A stretch of 64,000 nt of DNA from Cupriavidus oxalaticus (GTDB lineage Bacteria; Pseudomonadota; Gammaproteobacteria; Burkholderiales; Burkholderiaceae): positions 2,418,001-2,482,000 of the forward strand of contig NZ_CP038635.1 of assembly GCF_004768545.1 (NCBI RefSeq), given 5' to 3'. The notes beneath the pieces were generated by a model that saw only the letters and a list, made by a program, of their open reading frames with translations, was not told the origin of the DNA and did no database searches. Position 1 is the stretch's first letter. The number at the start of each line of letters is the position of its first letter. Position numbers and translations under genes: made by a program. Positions 63,750-64,000 of this stretch are shown here, piece after piece.

Positions 63750-64000
63750 TTACTGTTCGATTACCTTCGAGGTCAGGCCCGCCGCGCGCACGCGCTTGTC
63801 GGCGGCATCGGCGGCGTCGCGGTCGCTGAAGGGACCGGCGCGCAGCAGGATGCGCTCGCCGTCGGCCAGCACTTTCTTTTCCACATAGGCCGGCACCTTG
63901 CTCGCCTTGAGCTTGGCCAGCCAGGTCTTCGCCTTCTCTTCCGACGAGAACGCGCCGATCAGGATCAGGTACTTGCCGCTGCCCTGGGGCTTGGCCTCAG
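63750..64000 (-). CDS. SPOR-domain protein, C-terminal part (runs off the window)
   Basis: The last 83 codons or so of a gene that starts beyond the right edge. The visible part is a SPOR domain: GKYLILIGAFSSEEKAKTWLAKLKASKVPAYVE, KKVLADGERILLRAGPFSDRDAADAADKRVRAAGL, then the C-terminus KVIEQ. SPOR domains bind glycan strands lacking stem peptides at the division site. In Burkholderiaceae the gene next to cvpA is a membrane-anchored SPOR protein of the DedD type. TAA stop at 63752-63750. Confidence 0.88.
   Translation of the reverse strand, partial: EAKPQGSGKYLILIGAFSSEEKAKTWLAKLKASKVPAYVEKKVLADGERILLRAGPFSDRDAADAADKRVRAAGLTSKVIEQ

Overview
This window is a GC-rich chromosomal segment from a betaproteobacterium of the Burkholderiaceae, most probably Cupriavidus or a close Ralstonia relative. 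That placement rests on conserved gene order typical of the family (uvrC-pgsA-tRNA-Gly-tRNA-Cys; earP-efp; yceD-rpmF-plsX-fabHDG-acpP-fabF-rpoE-mucABD-lepAB-rnc-era-recO-pdxJ-acpS-nagZ; SPOR-cvpA-purF-metZ), on the arginine-32 type EF-P with its EarP rhamnosyltransferase, and on family-typical items such as a Bug substrate-binding protein, a PXPV-repeat protein and NodIJ-type ABC transporters. I see no insertion sequence, phage, integrase, CRISPR array or rRNA. It is almost entirely core genome.

Layout. 1-5.1 kb: a cut-off secreted protein, a Tyr/Pro-rich PXPV protein, tRNA-Leu(UAA), a divergent YeiH-like exporter/LysR pair and a CPA2 antiporter without its usual regulatory domain. 5-8.3 kb: uvrC, pgsA and three tRNA genes (Gly, Gly, Cys). 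8.4-10.4 kb: earP and efp on the plus strand. 10.4-30.7 kb: one long minus-strand block that runs, in transcription order, from yceD, rpmF and plsX through the fatty acid synthesis genes, a YgfX-like protein, the sigma-E operon (rpoE, mucA, mucB, mucD), a thioredoxin-fold protein, lepA, lepB, a DUF4845 protein, rnc, era, recO, pdxJ, acpS and nagZ. 30.9-35.6 kb: maf and an RsmI-like methyltransferase on the plus strand, then an S49 peptidase, a Rieske protein, gph and rluC on the minus strand. 35.6-42.8 kb: an 815-bp leader, rne (RNase E), then moaA, mobA and moeA for molybdenum cofactor. 43-50 kb: a small membrane protein, rmuC, a 2-hydroxyacid dehydrogenase, nhaD, a LutC-type protein, pncB and a secreted protein. 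50.4-52.3 kb: a 7Fe-8S ferredoxin with its probable reductase, and tRNA-Asn. 52.3-57 kb: a catabolic operon (cupin, Bug protein, acyl-CoA dehydrogenase, CoA-transferase, IclR regulator). 57-60 kb: an rpsU paralogue, a NodIJ-type ABC transporter, a small lipoprotein and a remnant of an SMR efflux gene. 60-64 kb: metZ, purF, cvpA and the end of a SPOR-domain protein.

The most rewarding non-coding signals are: (1) a SAM-II-like riboswitch in front of metZ, whose own promoter is embedded in an inverted repeat so that transcription would start at the first aptamer stem, followed by an intrinsic terminator; (2) repeated TATGAAT half-sites overlapping the promoter of the cupin/IclR operon; (3) a 26-codon sugE-like remnant that looks like an internal deletion between the two IGLK-encoding ends of the gene; (4) a sigma-E-type promoter for rpoE inside the 3' end of the preceding gene; (5) a strong terminator between rpmF and plsX; and (6) a tRNA-type promoter without a tRNA upstream of tRNA-Asn. 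No wholly new multi-gene system was found.
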